Assembly: GCA_036523395.1 (NCBI GenBank)
Contig: DATDEH010000017.1
Span: 1-45,547, forward strand
DNA length: 45,547 nucleotides
Direction of reading: 5' to 3'
Origin: Candidatus Limnocylindria bacterium
GTDB taxonomy: Bacteria; Chloroflexota; Limnocylindria; P2-11E
Below, piece after piece: positions 1 through 9,438 of this stretch. Every line of letters starts with the position of its first letter. The first letter of the stretch is position 1. The notes under the pieces were generated by a model that saw nothing but the letters and a program-made list of their open reading frames with translations, did not search any database and was not told the DNA's origin. The position numbers were made by a program, and so were the translations under genes.

Positions 1-204
1 CTTCTGATCATCGCCGGCGAGCTGGACCGCACGGTCGAGAAGAAGATGGTCGTCGCGAACTTCCGGAAGTACGCGCGCTCGACCGCGGTGACGGACTACC
101 ACGAGTTCTCCGGCCGCACGCACTGGATCTGCCGGCAGCCGGGCTGGGAAGAGGTGGCCGACTATGCGCTGGAGTGGCTCGCGAAGCAGGTGCCCGCGAC
201 CTAG
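1..204 (+). CDS. alpha/beta hydrolase, C-terminal fragment
   Basis: Only the last 67 codons are in the window; the frame is open from base 1 to TAG at 202-204. The fragment carries the two C-terminal landmarks of the alpha/beta hydrolase fold. An acid-bearing strand-turn (IIAGELDRTV) is followed after about 30 residues by GRTHWI, where the His would be the catalytic base. A closing amphipathic helix (VADYALEWL) is also typical of the family. The nucleophile elbow lies outside the window, so substrate and subfamily cannot be told. The next gene starts 18 nt downstream. Confidence 0.75.
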   Translation, partial: LLIIAGELDRTVEKKMVVANFRKYARSTAVTDYHEFSGRTHWICRQPGWEEVADYALEWLAKQVPAT

Positions 205-211
205 CCGCGCA

Positions 212-217
212 TACTTT
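212..217 (+). promoter_or_regulatory. putative leaderless -10 hexamer (TACTTT)
   Basis: TACTTT sits 5 nt upstream of the GTG at 223 and no Shine-Dalgarno sequence is present. It fits the TANNNT pattern seen before many starts in this window, but overlaps the end of the preceding gene region, so it is a weak case. Confidence 0.3.
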
Positions 218-222
218 CCCGC

Positions 223-786
223 GTGATCTACGACCTCGACGCCGGCCGGCCGGAACGCCCGGCTCGTGGCGTGCGCATGACCGCCGTCACCGTCGTCGCC
301 GTTGGGGTCGCCCTGGTGTACTTCACCGCGATGGCCTTCGCGCCCGGCCAGCGCGCCGCACAGACGCCGATCTTGACGTTCTCGACGCCGGCGCTCCCGA
401 CGATGGCAAGTCCGACCTTCAATACGCAACCGGTGCCGGATCGGACGCTCGTCCTTCCCGAGGAGGACGCGGTCAGGACGTTCCGGATCACCTCGCAGGG
501 TCAGACCGGCCTGGTGAACAACGACTCCATTGCGACGACGTACCGGTTGCGCGCGACCGGCGACCTCGTCACGGTCGCGCCGCTGCCGCAGAGCGAGGCG
601 CTCCCGTACACGTCGCCGCTGGACATCGATCCGCCGCTACGAGTGCGCGGCCAGCCGGCTCAGGCGACCATCACGTTCGGTGGGACGAGCGCGATCCGCT
701 GGGTCGAGAACACCGTGGTGTTCGAGATGTCGTCGCGGACGCTGAGCGTGGCGCAGCTCGTGGAACTGGCGAACAAGCTGCGCTGA
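223..786 (+). CDS. membrane-anchored hypothetical protein
   Basis: I do not recognise a family. The protein has 187 residues from GTG 223; an ATG at 277 would shorten it by 18 residues and place the hydrophobic segment nearer the N-terminus. One membrane segment lies at about residues 20-42 (TAVTVVAVGVALVYFTAMAF). A Pro/Thr/Ser-rich linker follows, then a soluble domain of about 120 residues, probably outside the cytoplasm. It is followed after one base by another single-pass protein, so the two are probably co-transcribed. No catalytic motif or cysteine pair is visible. Confidence 0.6.
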   Translation: MIYDLDAGRPERPARGVRMTAVTVVAVGVALVYFTAMAFAPGQRAAQTPILTFSTPALPTMASPTFNTQPVPDRTLVLPEEDAVRTFRITSQGQTGLVNNDSIATTYRLRATGDLVTVAPLPQSEALPYTSPLDIDPPLRVRGQPAQATITFGGTSAIRWVENTVVFEMSSRTLSVAQLVELANKLR

Positions 787-787
787 C

Positions 788-1240
788 ATGATCGAGGACG
801 TCGAAGGCGCCACTTCGGAGCCGACACGACACCTCCAGGCTGTCGCGCTCTCGGCGCTCAGCGCGGCGGTCTCCCTGATCGTGCTTCTCGTGCTCGTTCT
901 GCCTCGCTCGGAGGTGGGCGGCCCGCCGGCGGCATCGCCGGCCGCGAGCCCCAGCGCAGGCTCGTTCACGATGACTTTCGCCAGACCGGACGCGGGTGTC
1001 ACGTGGAACCAGGTGTTCTCGCGCGACGGGACCGTGCTGCTGCTGTGCTTCGCCGGCAGTGACGCGTCGCCGCTCGTCTTCGCCAGGCCGGATATCTGGG
1101 GACCGTTCGCCGTCGTCGCGCCAGAAACCCCCACGGCCCGTTTGGTCCCGGTACCCGTCGCTGCGGCGAACACCGGCTGGCTCTCTGTGAACTGCGCAAC
1201 GTCCGAAGTCTTCGTGCCCTGGGAGATGTTCGCGCGCTAG
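788..1240 (+). CDS. single-pass membrane hypothetical protein
   Basis: This 150-residue protein starts at an ATG one base after the stop of the preceding gene, suggesting translational coupling. It has a short charged N-terminus, a membrane helix at about residues 18-38, a Pro/Ala/Ser linker and a small exported domain with two cysteines. The layout matches its upstream neighbour (N-in anchor, low-complexity linker, exported domain), although the sequences are not obviously alike. I cannot assign a function. Confidence 0.6.
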   Translation: MIEDVEGATSEPTRHLQAVALSALSAAVSLIVLLVLVLPRSEVGGPPAASPAASPSAGSFTMTFARPDAGVTWNQVFSRDGTVLLLCFAGSDASPLVFARPDIWGPFAVVAPETPTARLVPVPVAAANTGWLSVNCATSEVFVPWEMFAR

Positions 1241-1246
1241 TACTCT
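1241..1246 (+). promoter_or_regulatory. putative leaderless -10 hexamer (TACTCT) for lhr
   Basis: TACTCT lies 6 nt upstream of the lhr ATG at 1253. There is no purine-rich ribosome binding site in the 12 bases between the previous stop and this start, which fits a leaderless transcript. Confidence 0.4.
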
Positions 1247-1252
1247 CTCCCG

Positions 1253-4200
1253 ATGGGGAGCGGCGCACTCGCGACCTTCCATGAGCCCACCCGCGACTGG
1301 TTCGAGAGCTCGTTCGCGGCGCCAACGCGCGCGCAGGAGCTCGCATGGCCGGCGATCGCGTCGGGTCAGAGCACGCTCGTGCTCGCGCCGACCGGGTCCG
1401 GGAAGACGCTCGCGGCGTTCCTCTACGCGATCGATCAGCTCCTGTACGCGGAGCCGGACGGCTGCCGCGTCGTGTACGTCTCGCCGCTGAAAGCGCTCGC
1501 CATCGATGTCGAGCGCAACCTGCGCGGGCCGCTCGTCGGCATCCGCCACGTCGCCGAGGGCATGGGCACGCCGCTCCGCGAGCCCAGCGTGGCGACGCGG
1601 ACCGGGGACACCCCGGCGCGGGACCGCGCGCGCTTCGCGAAGACGCCCGCGGACATCTTCATCACCACGCCGGAGTCCCTGTACCTCGTGCTCTCGAGCT
1701 CAGCGCGCGAGAGCCTGCGGAATGTTCGGACCGTGATCGTCGACGAGATCCACGCGATGGTCGCGACCAAACGCGGCGCGCACCTCGCGCTCTCGCTGGA
1801 GCGGCTCGAGGAGCTCGCCGGCCGTCCGTTGCAGCGCATCGGCCTCTCGGCCACGCAGCGGCCGCTCGATGAGGTCGCGCGTTTCCTCGGTGGCTTCAAC
1901 GCCGATGGCCAGCGCCCCGTGAAGATCGTCGACGCGGGTCACACCAAACAGCTCGACCTGCGCGTCGAGGTCCCGGTCGACGACATGTCGAAGCTGGGTA
2001 CTGAGACGCTCGAGATCCGCAGTGGCCCCGCATCGCGCGCCGACGCGCGGTCGAGCATCTGGCCGGCGATCTATCCGCGGCTTCTCGAGCTCATCCGCGA
2101 GCACCGCTCGACGCTCATCTTCGTCAACAGCCGGCGCCTCGCGGAGCGCATCGCGAACGCCGTGAACGAGCTCGCCGGAGAAGAGCTGGTCCACGCGCAT
2201 CACGGCTCGGTCGCGCGCGAGCAGCGCCTCCGGATCGAGGACGATCTCAAGGCGGGCCGGCTGCGCGCGCTCGTCGCAACGTCGTCGCTCGAGCTCGGCA
2301 TCGACATGGGCGCGATCGATCTGGTCATCCAGGTCGAGTCGCCGCCGTCGGTCGCGAGCGGCATGCAGCGCATCGGGCGCGCCGGCCATCAGATCGACAC
2401 GCCGAGCAAGGGCGTGATCATGCCGAAGTTCCGCGGCGACCTTCTCGCGTGCGCCGCGCTCACCGAGCGCATGCACGCCGGCGCGGTCGAGCAGTCGCGC
2501 TACCCGCGCAATCCGATCGACGTCCTCGCGCAGCAGATCGTCGCGATGGTCGCGGTCGAGCCGTGGACCGTCGACGACCTCGAGCGCGTCGTGCGGCGGG
2601 CGGCTCCGTTCTCCGATCTCGCGAGGCCGATCCTCGAAGGCGTGCTCGACATGCTCTCGGGCCGCTTTCCGTCGGACGAGTTCGCCGAGCTGCGGCCGCG
2701 CGTGGTCTGGGACCGCGTCGGGAATGCGCTGCGCTCCCGTGAGGGCGCCGGCCGAATCGCGCTGACGAGCGGCGGCACGATCCCGGACCGCGGGCTGTAT
2801 GGAGTGTTCCTCGTGGGCGCGGAGCCGGGAAAGGGACGCGTCGGCGAGCTCGACGAAGAGATGGTGTTCGAGACACGTCAGGGCGAGACCTTCCTCCTCG
2901 GCGCGTCGACCTGGCGGGTCGAGGAGATCACCCACGACCGCGTGCTCGTCTCGCCCGCGCCCGGTGTCCCCGGGAAGATGCCGTTCTGGAAGGGGGAGGC
3001 GGCGGGACGCCCGCTCGAGTTCGGCCGCGCGATCGGCGCGCTCACGCGAACGCTGCGCGCCTCGGATCCTGCCGAGGGAACGCGCCGGCTGATGGAGAAG
3101 CACGACCTCGACGAGCGCGCCGCGCGCAACCTGCTCCAGTACCTCGCCGATCAGTACGCGGCCGCAGGCGCGGTGCCCGACGACCGCACGATCATCATCG
3201 AGCGCTACCTCGACGAGGTCGGCGACTGGCGTGTCTGCGTGCTCACTCCGTTCGGCGGAAAGGTGCACGCGCCATGGGCGATGGCGATCGGCGCGATGGT
3301 CCGCGAGCGCAGCGCTCTCGAGATCGACGTGCTGTGGACGGACGATGGCATCGTCGCGCGATTCCCCGAGGCGGACGCGCCCCCGCCCGCGGACGTCGCG
3401 CTGCCCGATCCCGATCGCGCGCAGGACCTCGTTGTCGCGCGCCTCTCGGAGACGCCGCTGTTCGCGGCGCGCTTCCGCGAGGCCGCGGGTCGCGCGCTGC
3501 TGTTGCCGCGCCGCTTCCCGGGCAGCCGCTCGCCGCTGTGGCACACACGGCGTCGCGCATCCGAGCTCATGCAGGTCGCGTCCCAGTTCAGCTCGTTCCC
3601 GATCATCCTCGAGGCCTATCGCGAGTGCCTGCAGGACGTGTTCGACATGCCCGCGCTCATCGAGGTGCTGCGCGGCATCCGCAGCCGCGACATCCGCGTC
3701 GTCACCGTCGACTCGAAGACGCCGTCGCCCTTCGCGTCCTCCCTGCTCTTCACGTACGTCGGCAACTTCATCTACGAGGGAGATTCGCCGCTCGCGGAGC
3801 GACGGGCGCAGGCGCTGACCGTCGATCCGACGCAGCTGCGCGCGCTCCTCGGCGAGGCCGAGCTTCGCGAGCTGCTCGATGCCGAGGCGCTCGCCGAGCT
3901 CGAGCTCGATCTGCAGCACCTCGCGCCGGAACGCGCCGCGCGACACGCCGACGGCGTTCACGATCTGCTTCTCCGCGTCGGCGATCTCACGCGCGACGAG
4001 TTGGCGGCACGCGTGAGCGACCCGTCAGCGCTCGATGACTGGCTTGCCGCGCTCGAGCGGGATCGCCGGACGATCTCGCTGCTCATCGGCGGCGAGACGC
4101 GGCACATCGCGTCGGAAGACGCGGCGAAGTATCGAGATGCCCTCGGTGCCGTCGTGCCGCCGGGCCTGCCCGATGCGTTCCTCAGCAGCAGCGAGCGGCC

Positions 4201-5740
4201 GCTTGCGTCGCTCGTGCGCCGATACGCGCGGACGCATGGTCCGTTCGGCGTCGCGGATCTCGCGCGCCGGCTCGGTCTGTCCCCGCGTCTGGTGCTGGAC
4301 GCGCTGCGCGAGCTTGCCGACGCGGGCACCGTCCTGGAGGGCGAGTTCCGTCCGGGCGGGACCGGGATCGAATGGGTCGATGCCGGCGTGCTGCGGACGC
4401 TGCGTCAGCGCTCGCTCGCGCGTCTGCGCCGCGAGGTCGAGCCCGTCGAGCAGGCGGCGCTCGCCAGGTTCGCGACCGCGTGGCACGGTCTCGACGCCCC
4501 GCGCCCGGGCGAGGGCGCGCTGCTCGACGCGATCGCGCAGCTGCAGGGCGCCTTCGTCCCTGCATCCGACCTCGAGTCGCGAGTCCTTCCCTCGCGCGTG
4601 AGCGGTTATGACGAGGGCGACCTCGACGCACTCCTCGCGTCCGGTGCGGCCGTCTGGGTCGGCGGCGGCGCGAGCGGGCCACACGACGGCAAGGTCTCGA
4701 TCTTCCTCACCGAGCACCTCGCGCTCCTGCCCGAGCCGCGCGACGATCGGCCCACCGGCACGACGCACCAGAAGATCCGCGACCTGCTCGCGGCGCGCGG
4801 CGCGGTGTTCTTCCCGCAGCTGCTCGCCGGTCTGGGTGGCGGCTTCACGCCCGAGGTGCTCGAAGCGCTGTGGGATCTGGTCTGGTCGGGTGAGGTCACG
4901 AACGACACGCTCCAGCCGCTGCGCGGCTTCATCCGTTCGCCCGCGTCGCGCGCGCGCCGCCGTGCGAACGCCGCGCGCCGATCGACGTATCCGACGCGCG
5001 GGTCGATGCTGGTATCGGCCGAGCGTGCCGCGATCTATTCGCGGGAGAGCGCGGGTCGCTGGTCGCTCATCGATTCCCTGCGCGTGCCGAACCTCACACC
5101 GACGGAGCGCGTCACCGCGGGCGTCCATCAGCTGCTCGAGCGACACGGCATCGTGACGCGCGAGGCGGTGCAGGCGGAGGGCGTGTCCGGTGGATTCGCC
5201 GCCGTCTACGGGGTGCTGAAGGCGATGGAGGATGCCGGCCGCGTCCGCCGCGGGTACTTCGTCGCCGGACGTGGCGCGACGCAGTTCGCGCTGCCCGGCG
5301 CCGTCGACCGCCTGCGCGTCGTCCGCGACGCGGGCTCGTCGCGCGGGGACGAGTCGGCGCCGCGTGTCGTGACGCTCGCCGCCTCCGACCCGGCGAACCT
5401 GTACGGCGCCGCGCTGGCATGGCCGGAGCGTCCGGAGGGGCGCCGCCCGATGCGGTCGGCCGGAGCGCTCGTCGTCCTCATCGACGGCGTGCTCGCCGCG
5501 TGGCTCGCGCGCGATGAGCGCGCGCTGCTGACATTCACCGACGGCGAGGAACACGAGATCGCGACGGCACGCGGGCTCATCGCGACCGCGCTCGCGGCGG
5601 AGGCGAGCCCGGACCGGCGCGCGCCGTTCTTCCTGGATGAGGTGGACGGCCTGCCGGTCGACGAGTCTCCGCTGGCGGAGCCGCTGCGCACCGCGGGCTT
5701 CACGCGCACTCCACGCGGCTACTTGAAACGAAATGCCTGA
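1253..5740 (+). CDS. lhr: Lhr-family ATP-dependent 3'-5' DNA helicase (full length)
   Basis: Lhr is a superfamily 2 helicase linked to DNA repair. At 1495 residues this matches the long two-part form (E. coli Lhr is about 1540). Visible motifs are Walker A APTGSGKT (45-52), a DEAH-like DEIH box (164-167), motif III SAT (199-201), and the motif V/VI region with LELGID and QRIGRAGH near residues 345-380. The Lhr-specific winged-helix and core domains follow to about residue 870. A long C-terminal part of about 600 residues contains repeated winged-helix-like segments (for example PFGVADLARRLGLSPR). The last 8 nt overlap nei2, so the two are co-translated. Mycobacteria keep the same lhr-nei neighbourhood, which supports a joint repair role. 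Confidence 0.96.
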   Translation: MGSGALATFHEPTRDWFESSFAAPTRAQELAWPAIASGQSTLVLAPTGSGKTLAAFLYAIDQLLYAEPDGCRVVYVSPLKALAIDVERNLRGPLVGIRHVAEGMGTPLREPSVATRTGDTPARDRARFAKTPADIFITTPESLYLVLSSSARESLRNVRTVIVDEIHAMVATKRGAHLALSLERLEELAGRPLQRIGLSATQRPLDEVARFLGGFNADGQRPVKIVDAGHTKQLDLRVEVPVDDMSKLGTETLEIRSGPASRADARSSIWPAIYPRLLELIREHRSTLIFVNSRRLAERIANAVNELAGEELVHAHHGSVAREQRLRIEDDLKAGRLRALVATSSLELGIDMGAIDLVIQVESPPSVASGMQRIGRAGHQIDTPSKGVIMPKFRGDLLACAALTERMHAGAVEQSRYPRNPIDVLAQQIVAMVAVEPWTVDDLERVVRRAAPFSDLARPILEGVLDMLSGRFPSDEFAELRPRVVWDRVGNALRSREGAGRIALTSGGTIPDRGLYGVFLVGAEPGKGRVGELDEEMVFETRQGETFLLGASTWRVEEITHDRVLVSPAPGVPGKMPFWKGEAAGRPLEFGRAIGALTRTLRASDPAEGTRRLMEKHDLDERAARNLLQYLADQYAAAGAVPDDRTIIIERYLDEVGDWRVCVLTPFGGKVHAPWAMAIGAMVRERSALEIDVLWTDDGIVARFPEADAPPPADVALPDPDRAQDLVVARLSETPLFAARFREAAGRALLLPRRFPGSRSPLWHTRRRASELMQVASQFSSFPIILEAYRECLQDVFDMPALIEVLRGIRSRDIRVVTVDSKTPSPFASSLLFTYVGNFIYEGDSPLAERRAQALTVDPTQLRALLGEAELRELLDAEALAELELDLQHLAPERAARHADGVHDLLLRVGDLTRDELAARVSDPSALDDWLAALERDRRTISLLIGGETRHIASEDAAKYRDALGAVVPPGLPDAFLSSSERPLASLVRRYARTHGPFGVADLARRLGLSPRLVLDALRELADAGTVLEGEFRPGGTGIEWVDAGVLRTLRQRSLARLRREVEPVEQAALARFATAWHGLDAPRPGEGALLDAIAQLQGAFVPASDLESRVLPSRVSGYDEGDLDALLASGAAVWVGGGASGPHDGKVSIFLTEHLALLPEPRDDRPTGTTHQKIRDLLAARGAVFFPQLLAGLGGGFTPEVLEALWDLVWSGEVTNDTLQPLRGFIRSPASRARRRANAARRSTYPTRGSMLVSAERAAIYSRESAGRWSLIDSLRVPNLTPTERVTAGVHQLLERHGIVTREAVQAEGVSGGFAAVYGVLKAMEDAGRVRRGYFVAGRGATQFALPGAVDRLRVVRDAGSSRGDESAPRVVTLAASDPANLYGAALAWPERPEGRRPMRSAGALVVLIDGVLAAWLARDERALLTFTDGEEHEIATARGLIATALAAEASPDRRAPFFLDEVDGLPVDESPLAEPLRTAGFTRTPRGYLKRNA

Positions 5741-6635
5741 AGGCGACACGATCCACCGCGTCGCGAATGTGCTGAGACGCGCGCTCGCGGGCCGGATCGT
5801 GACGGGCTTCGAGATCGTCGCGCCGCGGATGAGCTCAGACGGCGCGCGCTTCCAGGTCGTCGGCAGCGTCGTCCGCTCGGTCGAATCGAACGGCAAGCAC
5901 CTGCTCATCACGTTCGCGCGGGGCGAGGATGACGTGGTGCTTCACACGCATATGAAGATGACCGGCATGTGGCACGTGTACCGGACCGGTGAACGGTGGT
6001 GGTCGCCGCGCCATGATGCGCGCGTGATCATCACCACCGACGAGTTCGTCGCGCCATGTTTCGCGCCACCCGTCGTCGAGCTCATGACGACGAAGGAGAT
6101 CGCGTTCCATGCCGTCCTGCCGGAGCTCGGGCCGGACATCATCCGAGATGAGTTCGACGAAGACGAGGCGATCCGGCGGCTGCGCGCGAGCCCCCCCGAG
6201 CGCGACATCGCGACCGCGCTCCTCGATCAGCGGACGATCTCCGGCATCGGCAACGTCTTCAAGTGCGAGGCGCTGTTCCTCGAGCGGGTCTCACCCTGGG
6301 CGCTCGTCGCCGATCTCGACGATGCGACGCTCCAGCGGCTCGTCACGCAGGCGCGGAAGCTGATGCGCCTCAATCGCGACGGGGGCGAGCGTCGCACACG
6401 TTTCGCGCTCAACCCCGCGGAGGGGATGTGGGTCGACGAGCGCACCGGTCTCCCGTGCCATGTCTGTGGAACGCCGGTCGCGTGGGGCTACCACCCGAGT
6501 GAATTCCGGAAGAGCTGGTATTGCCCGCGGTGCCAGAACGTGCAGTGGGCACCGACGACGGCGGAAGAGATCGGGCGGCTGGCAACGATGACGGCGGCCC
6601 GGATGTCGCCACCCGGGCCGCCGGCCAGTCGCTAG
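5733..6635 (+). CDS. nei: Fpg/Nei-family DNA glycosylase (Nei2-type endonuclease VIII)
   Basis: This bifunctional glycosylase/AP lyase removes oxidised bases. The mature N-terminus would be PEGDTIH: Pro2 is the Schiff-base nucleophile and Glu3 the general acid, which makes the ATG at 5733 certain. The N-terminal beta-sandwich is followed by the H2TH region (DQRTISGIGNVFKCEAL). A C-terminal zinc finger has Cys242, Cys245, Cys264 and Cys267. PEGDTI and the CxxC spacing are closer to actinobacterial Nei2 than to Fpg (PELPEV). At 300 residues it has an extra C-terminal tail of about 25 residues. It overlaps the lhr stop by 8 nt. Confidence 0.94.
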   Translation: MPEGDTIHRVANVLRRALAGRIVTGFEIVAPRMSSDGARFQVVGSVVRSVESNGKHLLITFARGEDDVVLHTHMKMTGMWHVYRTGERWWSPRHDARVIITTDEFVAPCFAPPVVELMTTKEIAFHAVLPELGPDIIRDEFDEDEAIRRLRASPPERDIATALLDQRTISGIGNVFKCEALFLERVSPWALVADLDDATLQRLVTQARKLMRLNRDGGERRTRFALNPAEGMWVDERTGLPCHVCGTPVAWGYHPSEFRKSWYCPRCQNVQWAPTTAEEIGRLATMTAARMSPPGPPASR

Positions 6636-7553
6636 AGGATGCCCCGGTCCGCGAACGCTGCGTGGACCTTGTTCGCCGCCTGATTGCCGTAGAGGCGCTG
6701 CGCGGTGTTGACGGTGCGAGTGGCGAGATCGGTCATCGTGGTGCCGGGGAAGTCGAACTGCGCCTCGAGGATGACGGTGTCGGCCTTCACGTTGCCGAGC
6801 GCGTTCCGGATGTCCCAGAGGGCGCGTGACCAGATCCGTCCGTCGTGGTGGACCTCACCGTTGAGGTCGATGGGGTAGTGCAGATCGTTGTCGACGCGTC
6901 GGAGGCAGTGCGGAGAGGTGGACCGGTAGCCCTCGCTGATCGCGCCCGCCTCTTCCGAGGCGAACGAGAAGTTCTGCGAGAAGTGGACCGCGTGGCCGTA
7001 CTCGTGAAGGATCACCTCGGCGTCCTCCGCGTCGTCGACGCCGCCTTTGCCGAACCGAAGCTCGTCCTTTGTGCGTCGTCGCGAACGAGCTGTCGAGTCC
7101 CCACTGGTTGATCCGCACGCGCTGTGGCTCTTTATTGACCGCGCGGAAGGTCGAGCCGAAGCCGAGGCTCTGGATGTACTTCTGCGCCTCGGTGATCCAG
7201 TAATACGCCATGACCTGCTCGCACTCGTCGTCGTGGCGGTTGTAGATGAAGGAATTCGTCGTCGAGTACGCGGGGTTCCCGGTCTCGCTGACGACCACCG
7301 CCCAATCGCCCGACAGGAATCCGCTCCCATCGAGGTTGGTGAGCGTCCGCACGACGTAGGCCGGCTGGAGCGCGGCGTAGTCCTCGTCGTTCTGATCCCT
7401 CGGCGACTGGTCCTGAAGCTGTGCCACGGGGTTCGGGAAGAACACCCGGCCGCTTCCGGTACTCGTGCCCGGGCCGGGCTTCGTTCCATACGCGTCGCCG
7501 CCGGACAGGACGAGAAGCGCGATGACCGCGAAGAGCGCGAGCAGCTGTCACAT
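6632..7553 (-). pseudogene. secreted M36 (fungalysin)-like zinc metalloprotease, disrupted
   Basis: Reading the minus strand, a strong ribosome site (GGGGAGGG, 5 nt spacing) precedes ATG 7553, but codon 2 is TGA. Read through, the frame encodes a good signal peptide (QLLALFAVIALLVLSGG) and about 150 residues of protease prodomain-like sequence. Near 7071-7085 the frame shifts. The second frame continues with TKDELRFGKGGVDDAEDAEV and the zinc motif HEYGH, then AISEG with the likely third ligand Glu. From memory of the family, about 35 residues normally following (GFGDY... to PHCLRR) are missing near 6925. The C-terminus is otherwise well conserved to RGIL. The TGA is one C-to-T transition from CGA (Arg). 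The 3' end overlaps nei by 4 nt, tail to tail. Assembly error could explain one lesion but hardly all three. Confidence 0.8.
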
Positions 7554-7708
7554 GAGAGCCCTCCCCTTTTCCGTGTAGGCCCGAAGACTACCGGCTCAGC
7601 CTGCCGGTGCGACTGTCACGTTCCGTCGCTCCGCCTGAAGCTGCCCCGTGCCTAAAAGAATGAGACCGAGCGAGATGAGGACGACCGGGGGCGCGAAGAG
7701 CAGGGCAG

Positions 7709-9127
7709 CTATGAGGCTTTCTTGAGCTCGGCGACGACCCGGCCGACGGCTTCCTTTGCGTCGCCGAACAGCATCCCCGTCTTGGGATCGAGATACAGCT
7801 CGTTGTCGATGCCGGCAAAGCCCGGCTTCATCGAGCGCTTGATCACGATGATGTTCTGGGCCTGGTCCACGTTGAGGATCGGCATCCCGTAGATCGGGCT
7901 CGTGGTGTCCTTGCGCGCCGCAGGGTTCGTCACGTCGTTCGCGCCGATCACCAGTGCGACGTCCGCGCGCTGGAAGTCTTCGTTGATCTGCTCCATGTCG
8001 AAGAGCTTCTCGTACGGGACGTTCGCCTCCGCGAGCAGCACGTTCATGTGGCCCGGCATGCGACCGGCGACCGGATGGATGGCGTACTTCACCTCGATGC
8101 CCTTCGCCTCGAGCAGGTCCGCGAGCTCGCGCACGTTGTGCTGCGCCTGTGCGACCGCGAGCCCGTAGCCGGGCACGATGATCACGCTCTGCGCGTAGCC
8201 GAGCAGGATCGCGGCATCCTCAGCGCTGACCTCGCGGAAGGAGCGGCCGTCGTCCGTCTTCGCGCCCGCCGTCACCGTGCCGGCGGCGCCGAACGCGCCG
8301 AAGAGGACGTTCCCGAGCGAGCGGTTCATCGCCTTCGACATGAGGCGGGTGAGGATGGTTCCCGAGGCACCGACGAGGGTGCCAGCCACGATGAGCATCT
8401 GGTTGCCGATCGAGAAGCCAGCCATCGCGACGGCGAGCCCGGTGTACGCGTTCAGGAGCGAGATGACGACCGGCATGTCGGCTCCACCGATGGGCATGAC
8501 GAGCGCGACGCCGAACGCCAGAGCGATCAGCCCGACCAGACCGAGCACGAGCTCTCTCGGCGCGGCGATCATGCCCGCAGCGTCGGCCACCAGCACCAGC
8601 GCGAGCAGGAGCATGCCGCCGAAGAGCCCACCGGTGACGAGCTGCTGGCCCGCGTACTTGAAGGCCTTCGCGTCGATGAGGCCCTGCAGCTTGCCGAACG
8701 CGATGATGCTGCCGGAGAACGAGACCGAGCCGATGATCAGACCCAGCAGGATCGCGACGACCTCGCCGACCGACGCGCCGCCCGCGCTCGCCGCGCGCAG
8801 GTACTCGAGCAGCGACACCAGCGCCGCCGCGCCACCGCCTGCGCCGTTGAAGATGGCGACCATCTGCGGCATCGCGGTCATCGGGACCTGTCGCGCGCCG
8901 ACGACCCCGATGACCGTGCCGATCGCCATCGCTGGTAGGACGAGGATCCACGCGGCGGCGACCTGCTGCTCGAGGAATGTCGCGATGACCGCCGCGAGCA
9001 TGCCCGCCGCGGCGACGCGGTTGCCCATCTGCGCGGTGGTCGGACCGGAGAGTCCCTTCAATCCGAATATGAAAGTGATCGCGGCGATCAAGTACACCCA
9101 CGGAACGAGCTCACGAAGCTGTTCCAC
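7709..9127 (-). CDS. pntB: NAD(P) transhydrogenase subunit beta
   Basis: PntB is the membrane and NADP(H)-binding subunit of the proton-translocating transhydrogenase, which moves hydride from NADH to NADP+ using the proton gradient. The 472-residue protein has about nine hydrophobic helices in its first 280 residues. The cytosolic domain III follows: GYGLAVAQAQ, the HPVAGRMPGHMNV stretch, VIGANDVTNPAA and the NADP-binding end KRSMKPGFAGIDN. The GTG start at 9127 overlaps the pntAB stop by one base (TAGTG). It is the last gene of the three-gene operon. Confidence 0.96.
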   Translation of the reverse strand: MEQLRELVPWVYLIAAITFIFGLKGLSGPTTAQMGNRVAAAGMLAAVIATFLEQQVAAAWILVLPAMAIGTVIGVVGARQVPMTAMPQMVAIFNGAGGGAAALVSLLEYLRAASAGGASVGEVVAILLGLIIGSVSFSGSIIAFGKLQGLIDAKAFKYAGQQLVTGGLFGGMLLLALVLVADAAGMIAAPRELVLGLVGLIALAFGVALVMPIGGADMPVVISLLNAYTGLAVAMAGFSIGNQMLIVAGTLVGASGTILTRLMSKAMNRSLGNVLFGAFGAAGTVTAGAKTDDGRSFREVSAEDAAILLGYAQSVIIVPGYGLAVAQAQHNVRELADLLEAKGIEVKYAIHPVAGRMPGHMNVLLAEANVPYEKLFDMEQINEDFQRADVALVIGANDVTNPAARKDTTSPIYGMPILNVDQAQNIIVIKRSMKPGFAGIDNELYLDPKTGMLFGDAKEAVGRVVAELKKAS

Positions 9128-9438
9128 TACTTCTTCTCCGCGGGCTTCGCCGGTCGCGGGCGCGCCTTGAACATCTGCAGCATCCGGTCGGTGACGACGA
9201 AACCGCCGACGACGTTGATCGTGCCGAGCACGACCGCGAGGAAGCCGAGCAGCGTGCCGAGCGGCCCCGGCAGCGCGGTCGCGACGAGCAGGGCGCCGAC
9301 GATGATGATCCCGTGGATCGCGTTCGCGCCCGACATGAGCGGCGTGTGCAGCGTGCTCGGGACCTTGGAGATGACCTCGTTGCCGACCCAGATCGCGAGC
9401 ATGAAGACATACGCGCCGAGAAGGACCTCGTTGCTCAC
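9127..9438 (-). CDS. pntAB: NAD(P) transhydrogenase subunit alpha, membrane part (PntA2)
   Basis: This 103-residue protein is the membrane domain that in E. coli is fused to the C-terminus of PntA. Here it is a separate gene, as in Rhodospirillum and many other bacteria. Three hydrophobic helices are visible (ANEVLLGAYVFMLAIWVGNE, IHGIIIVGALLVATALPGPL, TLLGFLAVVLGTINVVGGF), followed by a short basic tail. The GTG start shares four bases with the pntAA stop (GTGA). Confidence 0.95.
   Translation of the reverse strand: MSNEVLLGAYVFMLAIWVGNEVISKVPSTLHTPLMSGANAIHGIIIVGALLVATALPGPLGTLLGFLAVVLGTINVVGGFVVTDRMLQMFKARPRPAKPAEKK

Noticed and set aside
1700-5911. Long minus-strand open frames (about 750 and 630 codons) opposite lhr
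   Set aside because: They arise from GC-rich third positions of the helicase gene, are Arg/Asp/Ala-rich, and have no domain pattern.
7596-7712. 38-codon hydrophobic minus-strand frame after pntB (IAALLFAPPVVLISLG)
   Set aside because: It looks like a membrane helix, but no ATG, GTG or TTG start is available in frame, so I do not call it.
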